NCBI RefSeq assembly: GCF_003201975.1
Contig: NZ_QJJQ01000013.1
Span: forward strand, 84,830 to 148,829
Direction: 5' to 3'
Source: Pseudogracilibacillus auburnensis
GTDB lineage: Bacteria; Bacillota; Bacilli; Bacillales; Amphibacillaceae
Length of the DNA stretch: 64,000 bases
The notes beneath the pieces were generated by a model. It had not been told where the DNA came from and ran no database searches. It was given only the letters and a program-made list of their open reading frames with translations. Within the stretch, counting starts at the first letter, position 1. Each line of letters starts with the position of its first letter. The position numbers were made by a program, and so were the translations under genes. Positions 52,204 through 63,675 of the stretch are shown here, one piece after another.

Positions 52204-52843
52204 GCTTTTTTCCTTCCTTTAATTTTGTCACTTCTTCATTTAAAGTTTCTATTTCGGCTTGCAGTTTATTTATTCGATCGGCAATAGGGTCCGGTAAAAT
52301 ATGATGATCTAGCTTTTGGCTTACCTTTTTTCCATTTTGTTTCACGATCCTGCCAGGAATTCCTACAACAGTTGAATTATCTGGCACGTCTTTTAATACG
52401 ACAGAACCCCCACCGATTTTAGAATTTTCACCAACGGTAATAGAGCCTAAAACTTTTGCCCCAGTTGCGATTAACGCATTATCTTTTACGGTCGGATGCC
52501 GCTTTCCTTTTTCATGCCCCGTCCCCCCAAGGGTAACACCTTGATAAATCGTTACATTATCCCCTATTTCACATGTTTCTCCAATGACGACACCCATTCC
52601 ATGGTCAATAAAAAAGCGTCTCCCAATGATTGCACCTGGATGAATTTCAATTCCTGTAAAGAAACGACTTATTTGTGAAATGGTACGGGCAAGAAAAAAT
52701 AATTTCTTTTTATAAAAAGCGTGAGCTACGCGATGTGCCCAAATTGCGTGCAATCCTGAATAAGTTAAAAAAACTTCTATATATGTGCGGGCAGCAGGAT
52801 CCTGTTCAAACACAACATCCATATCCTCTTTCATTCGCTTAAA
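52184..52843 (-). CDS. cysE: Serine O-acetyltransferase
   Basis: 219 residues from a TTG at 52843, chosen from GGAGG upstream and alignment with B. subtilis CysE ([19 protein letters not shown]). The left-handed beta-helix has hexapeptide repeats with [34 protein letters not shown]; the catalytic His-Asp pair lies in FIDHGMG. It makes O-acetylserine for cysteine synthesis. Regulation with cysS by a Cys T-box links cysteine supply to its tRNA charging. Confidence 0.96.
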   Translation of the reverse strand, partial: FKRMKEDMDVVFEQDPAARTYIEVFLTYSGLHAIWAHRVAHAFYKKKLFFLARTISQISRFFTGIEIHPGAIIGRRFFIDHGMGVVIGETCEIGDNVTIYQGVTLGGTGHEKGKRHPTVKDNALIATGAKVLGSITVGENSKIGGGSVVLKDVPDNSTVVGIPGRIVKQNGKKVSQKLDHHILPDPIADRINKLQAEIETLNEEVTKLKEGKKHANHNL

Positions 52844-53094
52844 CAATGTAGTGATTCCTCCTCGTAAAAATAATAAAGAAGACTTCATTCAAGTTTGATT
52901 CTATTTCCTAAACCTTCGTCAAACTTACGCACAGGACGCTAATGGCAATGATTTTAGGTGGATGAAGTAAACGTATTCTAGTGACACGTTCTCGTCGGCA
53001 TTTTAAAGCCCGAAATGTAATATCCATTTGGATTGTGTATGTGTAGTAACATTACTTCGATATTTATTTTGATTTCTCCAAGTGTGTAGAAACT
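52844..53094 (-). other. Leader between T-box terminator and cysE
   Basis: About 250 bp without a recognised feature other than the ribosome site at its end. Confidence 0.4.
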
Positions 53095-53345
53095 AAAAAA
53101 GCATCTCTATGTAAGGTTATTACACAGAGACGCTTATGGCGCGGTTCCACTCTGTTTAGAGAACAAAACTAAATTCTCTCAACTTTTTTTAATAACGGTA
53201 AAATGCCGCCGCTATGTACTTATTTCCATAACGGAACTCCGAGGCGCATCTTCAGGAAGCATCCCTTAAAATCACTTTCAGCCAGTGGTGATTCTCTCTT
53301 CTATAAGGTAATAACTCCTTACTTTTCCTCATCAACATCGATTTA
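53095..53345 (-). promoter_or_regulatory. T-box riboswitch (cysteine type) before cysE-cysS
   Basis: On the minus strand the T-box core AGAGTGGAACCGCGCC lies at about 53139-53154. Stem I contains AAGTAA and AGAGAG motifs, and its 3' arm reads GAAGATGCGCCTCGGAG, giving a TGC (Cys) specifier. The terminator GCGTCTCTGTGTAA / TTACATAGAGATGC with TTTTTT is at 53095-53133. Uncharged tRNA-Cys should allow read-through into cysE and cysS. A TATAAT at 53376-53381 supplies the -10. Confidence 0.9.
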
Positions 53346-53403
53346 TTTCATTTTTCCATACTTTATTCTTACTATATTATACTTTTTAAAAAATGTGAAC
53401 TAT

Positions 53404-54873
53404 TTAAGCTTCAATATCATTCAATACTTTATCTAATCGAGCAAGAACAACTTCTTTTCCTAGTAATTCAATCGCTTTCGGCAATTCAGGTCCATGCGTT
53501 TGCCCTGTCGTTGCCACACGAATTGGCATAAATAATTTCTTGCCACGATGTTTCGTTTCTTTTTGTGTCGCTTTTATTTGTTCTTTAATTTCGTCTTGGA
53601 CAAAGTTGTCTAAATGAATTAATTTATCGGTAAATACTTGTAATACATCAACGACCTGTTCTTCGGCTAACACTTTTTGAGCCGCTTCATCGTAGCTAAT
53701 TTCTTGTTTAAAAAACAGTTCGGTTAATTCGACAATTTCTGCACCATATCTTAATTGCTCTTTGTATAAAGTGATTATTTCTTTTACCCATGTTAATGTC
53801 GTCTCATCTGCATCTTTTGCAATTTTTCCAGCATCATATAAATGTGGTAATGCTAAATCAATTACTGTATCTACATCTGTTTTTTTAATATATTCACCGT
53901 TCATCCACTGTAATTTCTTCGCATCAAATATTGCAGCTGATGTGGAAAGTCGTGTAGGATCAAAAATTTCAATCAATGTCTTTTGATCAAAAATCTCCTC
54001 CTCGCCTCCTGGTGACCAACCGAGCAGTGTGATAAAGTTGAACATTGCTTCTGGTAAATACCCCATATTTTTATACTGTTCAATAAATTGCATGATATGC
54101 TGATCACGTTTACTCAATTTTTTCCGGTTTTCATTTAAAATAAGTGTCATGTGGCCAAATGTTGGTGCCTTCCATCCGAATGCATCATAAATCATCATTT
54201 GTCTCGGTGTATTTGAAATATGTTCCTCACCACGTAACACATGGGTAATCTCCATTAAATGGTCATCGATCGCCACAGCAAAATTGTACGTCGGAATCCC
54301 GTCTTTTTTTACGATGACCCAGTCACCATAGTCACTAGATTCAATCGAAATATTCCCACGCACGATATCATGAAATGTATATGTTTTATTTTGCGGAACA
54401 CGAATTCGAATGCTCGGTTTTCGACCTTCTTTTCGAAAAGCTTCTATTTGGTCAGTCGTTAACTTACTATGTACACCAGAATATTTAGGTACTTGTCCTT
54501 TGGCACGTTGTTCTTCTCGCTCTTGTTCTAATTCTTCCGCTGTCATATAGCATTCGTAAGCTAAATCTCTTTCAAGTAATTCATCAATATATTTTTGATA
54601 AATATCTAAACGCTCCATTTGACGGTATGGTCCATATTCTCCGCCAATATCGGCCCCTTCATCCCAGTTAATTCCGAGCCATTTTAAATAGGTTAACTGA
54701 CTCTCTTCGCCACCTTCCACATTTCGCTTCGTGTCAGTATCTTCTGTTCGAATAATAAATTTACCATTAAAATGTTTTGCATATAAGTAGTTAAATAAAG
54801 CTGTTCGAGCATTACCAATATGTAAATCACCTGTTGGACTTGGTGCATATCGAACACGAATGTCTTTCGTCAT
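53404..54873 (-). CDS. gltX: Glutamyl-tRNA synthetase
   Basis: 489 residues from the second of two ATGs. The class I motif [20 protein letters not shown] is near 6-25 and [12 protein letters not shown] near 255. The C-terminal anticodon-binding part is normal. In Bacillus this enzyme is non-discriminating and also charges tRNA-Gln, which is then amidated; that is inferred here. It precedes the cysE T-box. Confidence 0.97.
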   Translation of the reverse strand: MTKDIRVRYAPSPTGDLHIGNARTALFNYLYAKHFNGKFIIRTEDTDTKRNVEGGEESQLTYLKWLGINWDEGADIGGEYGPYRQMERLDIYQKYIDELLERDLAYECYMTAEELEQEREEQRAKGQVPKYSGVHSKLTTDQIEAFRKEGRKPSIRIRVPQNKTYTFHDIVRGNISIESSDYGDWVIVKKDGIPTYNFAVAIDDHLMEITHVLRGEEHISNTPRQMMIYDAFGWKAPTFGHMTLILNENRKKLSKRDQHIMQFIEQYKNMGYLPEAMFNFITLLGWSPGGEEEIFDQKTLIEIFDPTRLSTSAAIFDAKKLQWMNGEYIKKTDVDTVIDLALPHLYDAGKIAKDADETTLTWVKEIITLYKEQLRYGAEIVELTELFFKQEISYDEAAQKVLAEEQVVDVLQVFTDKLIHLDNFVQDEIKEQIKATQKETKHRGKKLFMPIRVATTGQTHGPELPKAIELLGKEVVLARLDKVLNDIEA

Positions 54874-54922
54874 CATTGTTCCCCTCTCTTAAAAAGCGTC
54901 TTTCATCCTCTAATAGTATAAC

Positions 54923-54954
54923 AAAAAGTGATAACATATGCAGTTATCACTTTT
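54923..54954 (-). terminator. Terminator after the PIN/TRAM gene
   Basis: AAAAGTGATAAC and GTTATCACTTTTT form a long perfect stem with a short loop. It isolates gltX from the upstream PIN/TRAM gene. Confidence 0.85.
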
Positions 54955-55251
54955 GTGTTCATTGTAATTTTAAATCCTTTTCGTATAGATTATTGTCACC
55001 TAGTCCGCAGTACGAATACACTCCGCTTTCCGGAAGAAAAGGCGAGAGCCCACAACGAGATATTTAAGGAGACACTGTAGAAGCAAGTGAAACGTAGCTA
55101 GAACAGATGTCGCTCTTATACCTGTGGTGAAAGAAGAGTACATTCCATTTGCGATGGTTAAGAAGAAAATATTTCCATCCTAAACGAAATGCCTAAAGCT
55201 TTTTCATATAATCATAACAATCATTTACTAAGATGTCTATTTCCCCAAATT
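54955..55251. other. Gap where ispD and ispF usually lie
   Basis: No reading frame for ispD or ispF is present. At 55008-55050 there is a partial match to the dispersed repeats (ATACACTCCGCTTTCCG). The rest is non-coding. Confidence 0.6.
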
Positions 55252-56349
55252 CTATAATGCCTTTTCAAGTAATTTAGGCTTGGCGAAAATCATTCGACCA
55301 GCGGATGTTTGCAAGACACTTGTAATAAGCACTTCTATTGTCTTACCGATATAATCTCGTCCGTCTTCCACAACGATCATCGTTCCATCATCTAGATAGG
55401 CGATACCTTGTCTTTGTTCTTTTCCATCTTTAATCACTTGAACGACGAGTTCCTCGCCCGGTAAAACGACTGGTTTAACTGCATTTGCCAAATCGTTAAT
55501 ATTTAAAACAGCAACACCTTGGAAATCACATACTTTATTTAAATTAAAATCATTCGTTACGACAATTCCATTGATAAGTTTTGCAAGTTTCACTAGTTTA
55601 CTATCTACTTCTTGAATATCCTCAAAATCCCCTTCATATATTTCCACTTCAATTTCTAATTCCTTTTGAATTCGGTTTAAAATATCAAGACCGCGACGAC
55701 CTCGATTTCGTTTTAGAACGTCTGATGAATCAGCAATATGCTGAAGTTCTTCTAAAATAAATTGGGGGATGACAATTGTTCCTTCTAAAAAGTTCGTCTG
55801 ACAAATGTCAGCAATACGCCCATCTATGATGACACTCGTATCTAATATCTTTGGCTTCAGTTCATATTTTTCTTCACTTTCTGTTTCTGAGGCTTGTTTT
55901 CTCCCTCTCTCTTTTCGAGAAATGGTTAATATATTCATAAACTCTTCTCTTCTGCGAAAACCTACTTGAAATCCTAAATACCCGATTACAATCGTTAAAA
56001 ATAACGGTACAATTTCTGAAACGATTTTTAAACTAATATCTTGTAAAGGGATATTGATAAGATAAGCAACAAATAGTCCTAAAATAAGTCCAATGGAACC
56101 GAAAAATAAATCAACAACTGGTATTTTTATTAACCCTTCTTCTATCCACTTTAAAAAGCCTACAATATAATCAGCTAATAAGTAAGATAATAAAAAAGAT
56201 ATGATTGCGCCTAAGACTGAGCCGAAATATGATGATAAAATCCAATTAATTTCTGTTATATTTAAAAAGCGAATAATGTCCGGAATATATAAAAATCCTA
56301 ATGTCCCTCCAGTTATTATGAAAAATATATGCACTATTTTTTTCAACAT
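55252..56349 (-). CDS. PIN/TRAM membrane protein (YacL)
   Basis: 365 residues from the ATG at 56349 (AAGGAGGTG upstream). Four hydrophobic segments fill the first 125 residues. A PIN domain follows (about 170-285) with [26 protein letters not shown] and conserved acidic residues; a TRAM domain closes it (about 290-350, [20 protein letters not shown]). The fold suggests a membrane-tethered nuclease, unproven. It normally follows disA, which is absent here; it has its own sigma-A promoter. Confidence 0.9.
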   Translation of the reverse strand: MLKKIVHIFFIITGGTLGFLYIPDIIRFLNITEINWILSSYFGSVLGAIISFLLSYLLADYIVGFLKWIEEGLIKIPVVDLFFGSIGLILGLFVAYLINIPLQDISLKIVSEIVPLFLTIVIGYLGFQVGFRRREEFMNILTISRKERGRKQASETESEEKYELKPKILDTSVIIDGRIADICQTNFLEGTIVIPQFILEELQHIADSSDVLKRNRGRRGLDILNRIQKELEIEVEIYEGDFEDIQEVDSKLVKLAKLINGIVVTNDFNLNKVCDFQGVAVLNINDLANAVKPVVLPGEELVVQVIKDGKEQRQGIAYLDDGTMIVVEDGRDYIGKTIEVLITSVLQTSAGRMIFAKPKLLEKAL

Positions 56350-56480
56350 ATAGAGCACCTCCTTGACCTTTATTATTACCCTTTCTAAAGAAATCTAATC
56401 ATCTAGATAGCAATATTATGAATATATACAAATAAATCATAGCATAGCACTAATAACGAGTCAATTTAACAAAACAATAA

Positions 56481-56509
56481 ATTTTATCACACTCATTTTT
56501 GTTTGTCAA
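56481..56509 (-). promoter_or_regulatory. Sigma-A promoter of the PIN/TRAM gene
   Basis: On the minus strand, TTGACA (56504-56509) and TAAAAT (56481-56486) are 17 bp apart, in the radA-to-PIN/TRAM gap. Confidence 0.8.
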
Positions 56510-56563
56510 TAATTTGACGAAAGAGCGAGAGTATTGTTTTGTTTTGTTGTTTTTTGTGGAAGT

Positions 56564-57949
56564 TTATTTTTGTAATAACCCAGAACGTAGGGCATCATGA
56601 ACCGTTTTAACACCGACAACTTCAATATTTTTAGGATACGTCCAACCATCCAAATTATTTTCAGAGCAAATAACTCTTTTAAAACCTAATTTCGCTGCTT
56701 CTTGAACACGCTGTTCAATTCGTGACACACGTCTTATTTCTCCTGTTAATCCAACCTCCCCTATGAAAATATCTTCCGGATTTGTCGGTTGATCGCGAAA
56801 GCTAGATGCAATACTTATAGCAATCGCAAGGTCGATAGCAGGTTCATCTAATTTTACTCCACCGGCAACTTTGATATAAGCGTCTTGATTTTGCAACATT
56901 AATCCGACCCGTTTTTCTAGTACAGCCATTAAAAGTGGCACCCTGTTCGAATCAATTCCAGTAGCCATTCGTCTTGGATTACCAAAGCTCGATGGAGAAA
57001 TTAATGCTTGGATTTCAACCAAAACTGGTCTCGTACCTTCCATGGAAGCAACGACAGTAGAACCTGAAGCACCACGAGAACGTTCTTCTAAAAATATTTC
57101 CGATGGGTTTAATACTTCTTGTAAACCTAATTCCTTCATTTCAAAAATGCCCATTTCATTTGTACTCCCGAATCGATTTTTTACACTTCTAAGGATCCGG
57201 TATGTATGATGTCTTTCTCCTTCAAAATAAAGGACAACATCTACCATATGTTCTAACATACGTGGGCCGGCAATTGCCCCTTCTTTCGTAACATGGCCAA
57301 CGATAAAAATCGGAATACCATTTGTTTTTGCTACTTTCATTAATTCCATCGTACATTCTCTCACTTGAGAAACGCTTCCAGGGGCACTTGTAACTTCTTC
57401 TTTAAAAATCGTTTGAATCGAATCAATCACAACTAAAGATGGCTTAACTTCTTCGATATGATGGGTAATCGTAAATAAATTTGTTTCTGCTAAAATATAT
57501 AATTCATCGGCTTCAATACCTAAACGATCAGCACGCAATTTTGTTTGTTGCATCGATTCCTCTCCAGAAATGTATAAGACAGAGAGGTTTTTTTCAGCAA
57601 TTTGCGCGGATGTTTGCAATAATAAGGTTGATTTACCGATTCCAGGATCACCACCAATTAGTACAAGCGAGCCAGGGACAATCCCTCCACCGAGTACGCG
57701 ATTAAACTCTTTCATATCCGTCATCATTCGTGATTCTTTTTCAGATACGATTTGCTTAATCTTGGTCGGTTTACTCATTTGATTGGACGTTCTTGCTCCG
57801 AGTCCACTAACGGTTTTTGGCTGTTTTACCTCTTCGACAAATGTGTTCCAATTATTACAGTTTGTACATTTCCCCATCCAGCGTAACGATTCATATCCAC
57901 ATTCTTGACAGATATACGTTGTTTTTCTCTTTTTTGCCAATCGTTTCAT
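56564..57949 (-). CDS. radA: DNA repair protein RadA
   Basis: 461 residues. A zinc finger (CQECG near 14, CTNC near 29), a RecA-like core with Walker [15 protein letters not shown] near 94, and the RadA motif [15 protein letters not shown] near 255 are present; the Lon-protease-like C-terminal domain ends it. It is a branch-migration helicase in recombination. The start could instead be a TTG three codons in. disA, its usual partner downstream, is missing. Confidence 0.96.
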   Translation of the reverse strand: MKRLAKKRKTTYICQECGYESLRWMGKCTNCNNWNTFVEEVKQPKTVSGLGARTSNQMSKPTKIKQIVSEKESRMMTDMKEFNRVLGGGIVPGSLVLIGGDPGIGKSTLLLQTSAQIAEKNLSVLYISGEESMQQTKLRADRLGIEADELYILAETNLFTITHHIEEVKPSLVVIDSIQTIFKEEVTSAPGSVSQVRECTMELMKVAKTNGIPIFIVGHVTKEGAIAGPRMLEHMVDVVLYFEGERHHTYRILRSVKNRFGSTNEMGIFEMKELGLQEVLNPSEIFLEERSRGASGSTVVASMEGTRPVLVEIQALISPSSFGNPRRMATGIDSNRVPLLMAVLEKRVGLMLQNQDAYIKVAGGVKLDEPAIDLAIAISIASSFRDQPTNPEDIFIGEVGLTGEIRRVSRIEQRVQEAAKLGFKRVICSENNLDGWTYPKNIEVVGVKTVHDALRSGLLQK

Positions 57950-57984
57950 TTCCTTTCTCTGTATGTTGCTGCAATGATACGTTG

Positions 57985-58024
57985 TTAAAAGAAGCTAGCG
58001 AAAGTCATTCACTAGCTTCTTTTA
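57985..58024 (-). terminator. Terminator upstream of radA
   Basis: GAAGCTAG and CTAGCTTC form a hairpin with a T-run in both directions. On the minus strand it separates clpC from radA. Confidence 0.75.
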
Positions 58025-58202
58025 TATAAGTAACTAAACTTTCGCACCAATAAAATGAGTTCAAGCAGTCGCTTGGTTAAGCTTTGGAAGACTTCTAATT
58101 ATATCCTTGTTCTTGATATAATAAGCCGTTTTCAAAAGATTGGGACTGCGAATACTTCTCCAACCAAATAGATTTGTTGTTTGTTACACATAAGATATAA
58201 AA

Positions 58203-58664
58203 TGCGCAGTAACTTTAAAATAGTGAAGATACCATCGCTGCGGAAATGCACTCCGCTTTCCGCGGGCGGCTGATGAGCCCCCCCACTCGCTTTGCCCGTT
58301 GTTGGGTCTCATCTAGGCCTGTCCTCCCACAGGAGTCTCCGTGCATTTCCTTCACTATGGTGAGGTTAAATCATTACGGTAATATTTGAAATAAATATCA
58401 TTTACATTAACGCATAGTTGATTGTAGCGTAGGACAGTCGACTCCTGGGACTGCACTTCCGTTCGTCCCACCGTATAGATTTGCGGGAAAAGCAAATGTT
58501 CTTCGATGGGACGAGTAAGCGCAGTCCCAGTCCCACGTGTCTGAAGACCCCACAGTGGTGGTTTGAGGCTGAAGCCGTGCCCGCGGAAAGCGACTGTCCG
58601 AAGCGCAAATCAACGTTGCTATGACCAGGTTTGTAGATGAAAATCAAACTAAGTTACTGCACAG
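58203..58664 (+). repeat. Large repeat with inverted ends, copy 2
   Basis: About 460 bp between TGCGCAGTAACTT and AAGTTACTGCACA. It shares with 30224-30608 the GGAAATGCACTCCGCTTTCCG...GTGCATTTCC hairpin block, the TTGATTGTAGCGTA linker and the GCCGTGCCCGC end. Open frames inside it (up to 81 codons) follow the palindromes and are not genes. Confidence 0.75.
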
Positions 58665-58859
58665 TTTATTTTAAATGCGTGATAATAGAAATAGCATCAA
58701 ACTTAACAAAAAGAGCAATGGGGTCTAGATGTAAACAGACTGCTTAGAGCAAACAGTTAATCCAAAAAACAACTTGAGCAATGTATCTTCATCCCACTTA
58801 ATTCTACGAAGGCTTCTTTGTCAATTTCACTCTACGAAAGTTAAGTAAGTAACTATTAT
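58665..58859. other. Stretch between the repeat and clpC
   Basis: No terminator or gene was recognised directly after clpC. The bases 58025-58202 on the other side of the repeat are equally featureless. Confidence 0.4.
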
Positions 58860-61286
58860 TTAAGGTAAAACAATAAAATCACCTTTACTATTTAAACCAA
58901 TTTTTACTTTTTGGCCTTTATGAATTGTCCCTTTTAATAATTCTTCAGACAATAAATCTTCAATATTTCGTTGGATGGAACGACGTAATGGTCTTGCACC
59001 ATATTCAGGATCAAAACCATCTTCTGCAATTTTCTCAATCGCACGATCTGTGATGGTAAAGTTAATTTCTTGTTCATGTACACGTTTTTGCACTTGATCA
59101 ATCATTAACTTTACAATGTCTTTCATATGTTTCTTCTCAAGTGAATGGAACACAATCGTCTCATCAATCCGGTTTAAAAATTCTGGACGGAAAGTCTTTT
59201 TCATTTCATCCATTACTTTCGATTTCATTTCACTATGTTCCTTATTTTCTTCACCTAAATTAAATCCAACAAAACGATTGCGCTGTAATTCACTTGCGCC
59301 AACATTTGATGTCATAATGAGCACAGTGTTTCTAAAATCAACTAGACGACCCTTTGAGTCAGTAAGCCTTCCATCTTCTAGTACTTGAAGTAAAATATTA
59401 AATACTTCTGGGTGGGCTTTTTCTACTTCATCTAGTAAAACGACTGAATACGGTTTACGGCGAACTTTTTCTGTTAATTGCCCACCTTCTTCATATCCTA
59501 CATATCCTGGAGGTGAGCCGACTAATCGGGATGTTGAATGTTTCTCCATATATTCCGACATATCGATACGGATCATAGCATCTTCATCGGCGAACATTAC
59601 TTCAGCAAGTGCACGAGCAAGTTCTGTTTTCCCCACCCCTGTTGGGCCTAAGAAAATAAATGAACCAATCGGTCTTTTCGGATCTTTAAGCCCTGCACGT
59701 GCACGACGAATCGCTTTTGATACAGCATTTACTGCTTCGCCTTGGCCAATAATGCGGTTATGGAGAACTTCTTCCATATTTAATAAACGATCACTTTCAT
59801 CTTTTGTTAATTTTACCACAGGAACACCAGTCCAAGCTGATACGACTGTCGCTATATCTTCTTCTGTTACTTCTAAATTTTCCTGACCCTGTTTTTCTTT
59901 CCACTTGTTTTTTGTCATTTCTACTTCTTCGCGTAATCTCTGTTCTTTATCACGGAATGAGGCTGCTTTTTCAAACTCTTGACTTAAAACAGCTGAGTCT
60001 TTTTCCTTACGAACCTCTTCTAATTCTATCTCAAGCTCTTTTAAATTCGGTGGAATTGTATACGAACGTAAACGTACACGAGAACCAGCTTCATCAATTA
60101 AATCAATCGCCTTATCTGGGAGGAAGCGGTCTGTTATATAACGGTTTGATAATTCTGCTGCAGCTAAAATCGCTTCATCCGTAATTGTTACGCGGTGATG
60201 TGCTTCATAACGGTCGCGTAACCCTTCTAAAATTTGTACTGTTTCTTCAATAGTCGGCTCATCGACTTGAATCGGTTGAAATCTTCTCTCTAAGGCGGCA
60301 TCTTTTTCAATATATTTACGATATTCATCTAAAGTTGTTGCACCGACACACTGTAATTCCCCACGGGACAAGGAAGGTTTTAATATATTTGATGCATCAA
60401 TTGCGCCCTCTGCCCCTCCAGCTCCAATTAATGTGTGTAATTCGTCGATAAATAATATAACATTCCCAGCATTTCGAATTTCATCCATTACTTTTTTTAG
60501 ACGATCTTCAAATTCTCCACGATATTTTGTTCCCGCTACAACCGTTCCCATATCTAATGTCATTACCCGTTTATCACGTAATGTCTCAGGCACTTCATTG
60601 TTTACAATTTGATGGGCAAGTCCTTCAACGACAGCTGTTTTCCCTACCCCAGGCTCCCCGATCAAAACGGGGTTATTTTTCGTTCTCCGGCTTAAAATTT
60701 GAATAATTCGTTCAATCTCTTCATCACGACCGATTACAGGGTCTACCTTGCCTTCTTTCGCACTAGCGGTTAAATCCCTAGCTAAAGAATCAAGGGTAGG
60801 TGTGTTTACATTTGTTGCTTGCCCTCTTCCTTGCTGTGATGATTGTGATTCATTACTACCTAATAATTGCAATACTTGTTGCCTCGCCTTATTCAAACTA
60901 ACGTCCAGATTATGTAATACTCTAGCCGCCACACCTTCTCCTTCACGAATAAGTCCAAGTAAAATATGCTCTGTACCTACATATGGATGGCCGAGCTTTC
61001 TTGCCTCATCTTGAGATAATTCTACTACTTTTTTAGCTCGGGGAGTGTAGTGAATCGACTTCATTGGCTGATTTCCTTTACCAATTAAACTCTCTACCTC
61101 CGCTTGAATTTTTTTCACTTCAAGACCTAACTCTTTTAAAGCTTTAGCAGCAATGCCGTCTCCTTCACGAATAAGTCCTAATAAGATATGTTCTGTACCA
61201 ATATTATTATGTCCAAGTCTAATCGCTTCTTCTTGTGATAATGCTAAAACCTTTTGAGCTCTTTCCGTAAACCTACCAAACATCAT
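58860..61286 (-). CDS. clpC: ATP-dependent Clp protease ATP-binding subunit ClpC
   Basis: 808 residues. Two N-terminal Clp repeats (about 5-65 and 80-140), AAA1 with GEPGVGKTA near 210, a middle region with UVR-like [18 protein letters not shown], and AAA2 with [17 protein letters not shown] near 545. It is the unfoldase that feeds ClpP and uses McsB-marked (phospho-arginine) substrates and adaptors such as MecA. It is the last gene of the CtsR operon, starting 15 bp after mcsB. Confidence 0.98.
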   Translation of the reverse strand: MMFGRFTERAQKVLALSQEEAIRLGHNNIGTEHILLGLIREGDGIAAKALKELGLEVKKIQAEVESLIGKGNQPMKSIHYTPRAKKVVELSQDEARKLGHPYVGTEHILLGLIREGEGVAARVLHNLDVSLNKARQQVLQLLGSNESQSSQQGRGQATNVNTPTLDSLARDLTASAKEGKVDPVIGRDEEIERIIQILSRRTKNNPVLIGEPGVGKTAVVEGLAHQIVNNEVPETLRDKRVMTLDMGTVVAGTKYRGEFEDRLKKVMDEIRNAGNVILFIDELHTLIGAGGAEGAIDASNILKPSLSRGELQCVGATTLDEYRKYIEKDAALERRFQPIQVDEPTIEETVQILEGLRDRYEAHHRVTITDEAILAAAELSNRYITDRFLPDKAIDLIDEAGSRVRLRSYTIPPNLKELEIELEEVRKEKDSAVLSQEFEKAASFRDKEQRLREEVEMTKNKWKEKQGQENLEVTEEDIATVVSAWTGVPVVKLTKDESDRLLNMEEVLHNRIIGQGEAVNAVSKAIRRARAGLKDPKRPIGSFIFLGPTGVGKTELARALAEVMFADEDAMIRIDMSEYMEKHSTSRLVGSPPGYVGYEEGGQLTEKVRRKPYSVVLLDEVEKAHPEVFNILLQVLEDGRLTDSKGRLVDFRNTVLIMTSNVGASELQRNRFVGFNLGEENKEHSEMKSKVMDEMKKTFRPEFLNRIDETIVFHSLEKKHMKDIVKLMIDQVQKRVHEQEINFTITDRAIEKIAEDGFDPEYGARPLRRSIQRNIEDLLSEELLKGTIHKGQKVKIGLNSKGDFIVLP

Positions 61287-61301
61287 AACCTATCCCTCCT
61301 A

Positions 61302-62363
61302 CTATTGTTCCAGCGTTAATCTTTCACGAATTAATGTTGCACGTAAAATATCTCTTTCACTCGCCGTTAAAATTTTATTTGCATAATGTTGTAAAAATCC
61401 CGGTTGTGTTAAAACCATCAGTTCATTTAAAATACGATGAGATATATTTTCAATTATCCCTAAATCAATTCCTAACCTAACATTCGAAATTCTCGTTGCA
61501 GCTTCACTGGATTCCATAATTCTACTATGTTGTAAAATACCAAAAGAACGAAAAATTTGGTTCTCCAGTCTGATACTAGAATGCTGTACTAATCTTTCTC
61601 TTGCATCCCGTTCTTGTTCAACAAGTTTTACAACGATACTTTGTAAATCTTGAACAATATCTTCTTCTGATTTACCTAACGTCATTTGATTTGAAATTTG
61701 AAAAATATTTCCTAAAGCCTCGCTACCTTCACCATAAATCCCTCTAACTACAAAACCTAATTGATTTATTGCTGGGATCATTCTATTAATTCTTTTTGTT
61801 AGAACAAGTGCTGGTAAATGGATCATAACAGAAGCCCGCATTCCCGTACCAACATTCGTTGGACAACTAGTTAAATAACCTTTCTCTTCATCAAAGGCAT
61901 AATCAATATTTTCTTCCAACCAATCATCAAATAAAAACGCTTCTTTTAATGCTGTCGTTAACTGAAATCCTGGAAAATATAATTGGACACGGATATGATC
62001 TTCTTCGTTAATCATTACAGACACTTGTTCATTTTTTGATACAAGTGCAGCGGCTGAACGAGCTTTCGTTAAATAAGGACTAATTAAATGCTTTTCAACT
62101 AAAACTCTTTTTTCGATATGAGATAAATGATGAATGTCAATTAACTCTAAATCTTCATATTGCCTAAAAGATGCATGCTCATAATTTTGCTTAAAAAAAT
62201 GGTTGATTTTCATTAAATCTTTTTCATCTGCTATAATTGGAAAAATTTCATCTTGGAAGTTTCTTGCAAGTCTTATACGTGTACTTAACACAATATCATT
62301 TTCCGGACCAGTTTCACGCATCCAAGGGCTTATTGCATCATTCATAAATTGCTCTAAACTCAT
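61302..62363 (-). CDS. mcsB: Protein-arginine kinase McsB
   Basis: 353 residues of the guanidino-kinase fold. [18 protein letters not shown] near the N-terminus, [22 protein letters not shown] (catalytic centre) and [20 protein letters not shown] are diagnostic. It phosphorylates arginines on CtsR and on proteins destined for ClpCP. It overlaps mcsA by 4 bp, and McsA activates it. Confidence 0.97.
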   Translation of the reverse strand: MSLEQFMNDAISPWMRETGPENDIVLSTRIRLARNFQDEIFPIIADEKDLMKINHFFKQNYEHASFRQYEDLELIDIHHLSHIEKRVLVEKHLISPYLTKARSAAALVSKNEQVSVMINEEDHIRVQLYFPGFQLTTALKEAFLFDDWLEENIDYAFDEEKGYLTSCPTNVGTGMRASVMIHLPALVLTKRINRMIPAINQLGFVVRGIYGEGSEALGNIFQISNQMTLGKSEEDIVQDLQSIVVKLVEQERDARERLVQHSSIRLENQIFRSFGILQHSRIMESSEAATRISNVRLGIDLGIIENISHRILNELMVLTQPGFLQHYANKILTASERDILRATLIRERLTLEQ

Positions 62364-62899
62364 GAACGACCATCCTCTTTCTTATGTTCTAATTTTCTAA
62401 TTTTATCTCTTACGATTGCCGCTTGTTCAAATTCCTCTTGTTCAATAAGTTGCTGTAACTCTATACGATATAATTCAAGTTCTTTTTTCGTATGTAGTTT
62501 GCCACCTTTACGTTTTGGAATTTTCCCATGATGTTTCGTATTTCCGCTATGAACTCGACGAAAAATGGAGTCTAATTTAACCTTAAATGCATCATAACAA
62601 TTGGCACAGCCAAATTTCCCAATTCGCTGAAAGTCATTAAAAGTCATTTTGCATTTAGAACATTCTAGTTCTTCTATTTGTGCAAATAAATCATCGTTTT
62701 GTAATTCAATTTGGGATGAACTAAAGTTAAATAAGCCAGTTAATAAATCATGAAGGGAATATGATTCTTCTGAATTATTCATATACCCTTTCTTTTTTGC
62801 ACATAACTCACAAACTTGAATTTCTGTTTTTTGCCCATTAATAATTTGTGTGAAATGAAGGGTAGCTGGACGCTTTTTACACTCATTGCATTCCATCAC
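62360..62899 (-). CDS. mcsA: McsA, zinc-binding activator of McsB
   Basis: 179 residues. Four CxxC zinc pairs: [33 protein letters not shown] and [12 protein letters not shown] motif closes it ([26 protein letters not shown]), which binds ClpC. It activates McsB and senses thiol or metal stress. It is the second gene of the CtsR operon. Confidence 0.96.
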   Translation of the reverse strand: MMECNECKKRPATLHFTQIINGQKTEIQVCELCAKKKGYMNNSEESYSLHDLLTGLFNFSSSQIELQNDDLFAQIEELECSKCKMTFNDFQRIGKFGCANCYDAFKVKLDSIFRRVHSGNTKHHGKIPKRKGGKLHTKKELELYRIELQQLIEQEEFEQAAIVRDKIRKLEHKKEDGRS

Positions 62900-62910
62900 T
62901 TATTTCCCCC

Positions 62911-63375
62911 TTACTCATTTATATATTTAAGTGTAGTTAAAATTGCAGTTAAAATCCGTGCTCTCAGCTCATCGCGTGCTGGAAGTGCTACTGCTAATGT
63001 TTCTCTTTCAACTGCACTTAATAATAATTTTTCTTCCCGCCGCGTAATAACTTTTTTTTCTCTCAGTCTTCCAAGCACATCTATTGCACCTTGTTGTGAA
63101 ACTTTAGGATTAATCATATTTATAATATCATCAATTAATTCAAATTCGTTTTGATGTTCAATTCGAAATATACGAATATACCCACCGCCACCTCGTTTGC
63201 TTTCAATGATATAACCTTTTTCAATCGTAAAACGAGTATTGATAACATAATTAATTTGGGAAGGAACACATTGGAACTGATCAGCAATTTCGCTTCGTTT
63301 TATTTCAATCATCTTTTTTTCATTTGCGTGAAGAATTTGTTTTAAATATTGTTCGATAATATCTGAAATGCTCAT
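62911..63375 (-). CDS. ctsR: Transcriptional repressor CtsR
   Basis: 154 residues from the ATG at 63375 (AGGAGTG upstream). The winged helix region has IKRSEIADQFQCVPSQINYVINTRFTIEKGYIIESKRGGGGYIRI with the heat-sensing glycine-rich wing; the C-terminal dimerisation helix ends RDELRARILTAILTTL. It represses clp genes and its own operon through the box at 63445-63461. Confidence 0.97.
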   Translation of the reverse strand: MSISDIIEQYLKQILHANEKKMIEIKRSEIADQFQCVPSQINYVINTRFTIEKGYIIESKRGGGGYIRIFRIEHQNEFELIDDIINMINPKVSQQGAIDVLGRLREKKVITRREEKLLLSAVERETLAVALPARDELRARILTAILTTLKYINE

Positions 63376-63444
63376 AATACTCACTCCTTCCTTAAGTATT
63401 ATCTTTAGTTATAACATATCTATTGTAGATCGTATCACTTTGAC

Positions 63445-63461
63445 TTTGACCATATTTGACT
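63445..63461 (-). promoter_or_regulatory. CtsR operator
   Basis: On the minus strand AGTCAAATATGGTCAAA matches the CtsR box RGTCAAANANRGTCAAA exactly. A third GTCAAAG follows. It lies about 85 bp before ctsR and just after the -10 box. Confidence 0.92.
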
Positions 63462-63469
63462 ATAATTAT

Positions 63470-63498
63470 ATTATACGACAGTTTAAGATAGATGAAAA
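63470..63498 (-). promoter_or_regulatory. Sigma-A promoter of the ctsR operon
   Basis: On the minus strand, TTTTCA (63493-63498) and TATAAT (63470-63475) are 17 bp apart. The operator overlaps the start region. Confidence 0.75.
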
Positions 63499-63631
63499 GT
63501 ATTTCTTTACTATCTTTGACAATAACCTTTCATCTAAAACATCTTTCAGTTGAAGAAATATTTTTGTTTACATTGAATTTTCAGCAGTATGGTAATTTTT
63601 CGTTTGCTACTACAAAAGAAGTTAATATAAA

Positions 63632-63670
63632 AATAACAGTCTATCTACAATGATGTAAATAGACTGTTAT
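63632..63670 (-). terminator. Terminator of the ribosomal RNA operon
   Basis: On the minus strand, AATAACAGTCTA pairs with TAGACTGTTATT and is followed by TTTTATA, directly after 5S rRNA. Confidence 0.92.
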
Positions 63671-63675
63671 TGTTT

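Noticed and set aside
58402..58647. Overlapping minus-strand frames of 68 and 81 codons
   Set aside because: They lie wholly in the palindromic dispersed repeat and mirror its GC-rich arms; no ribosome site.
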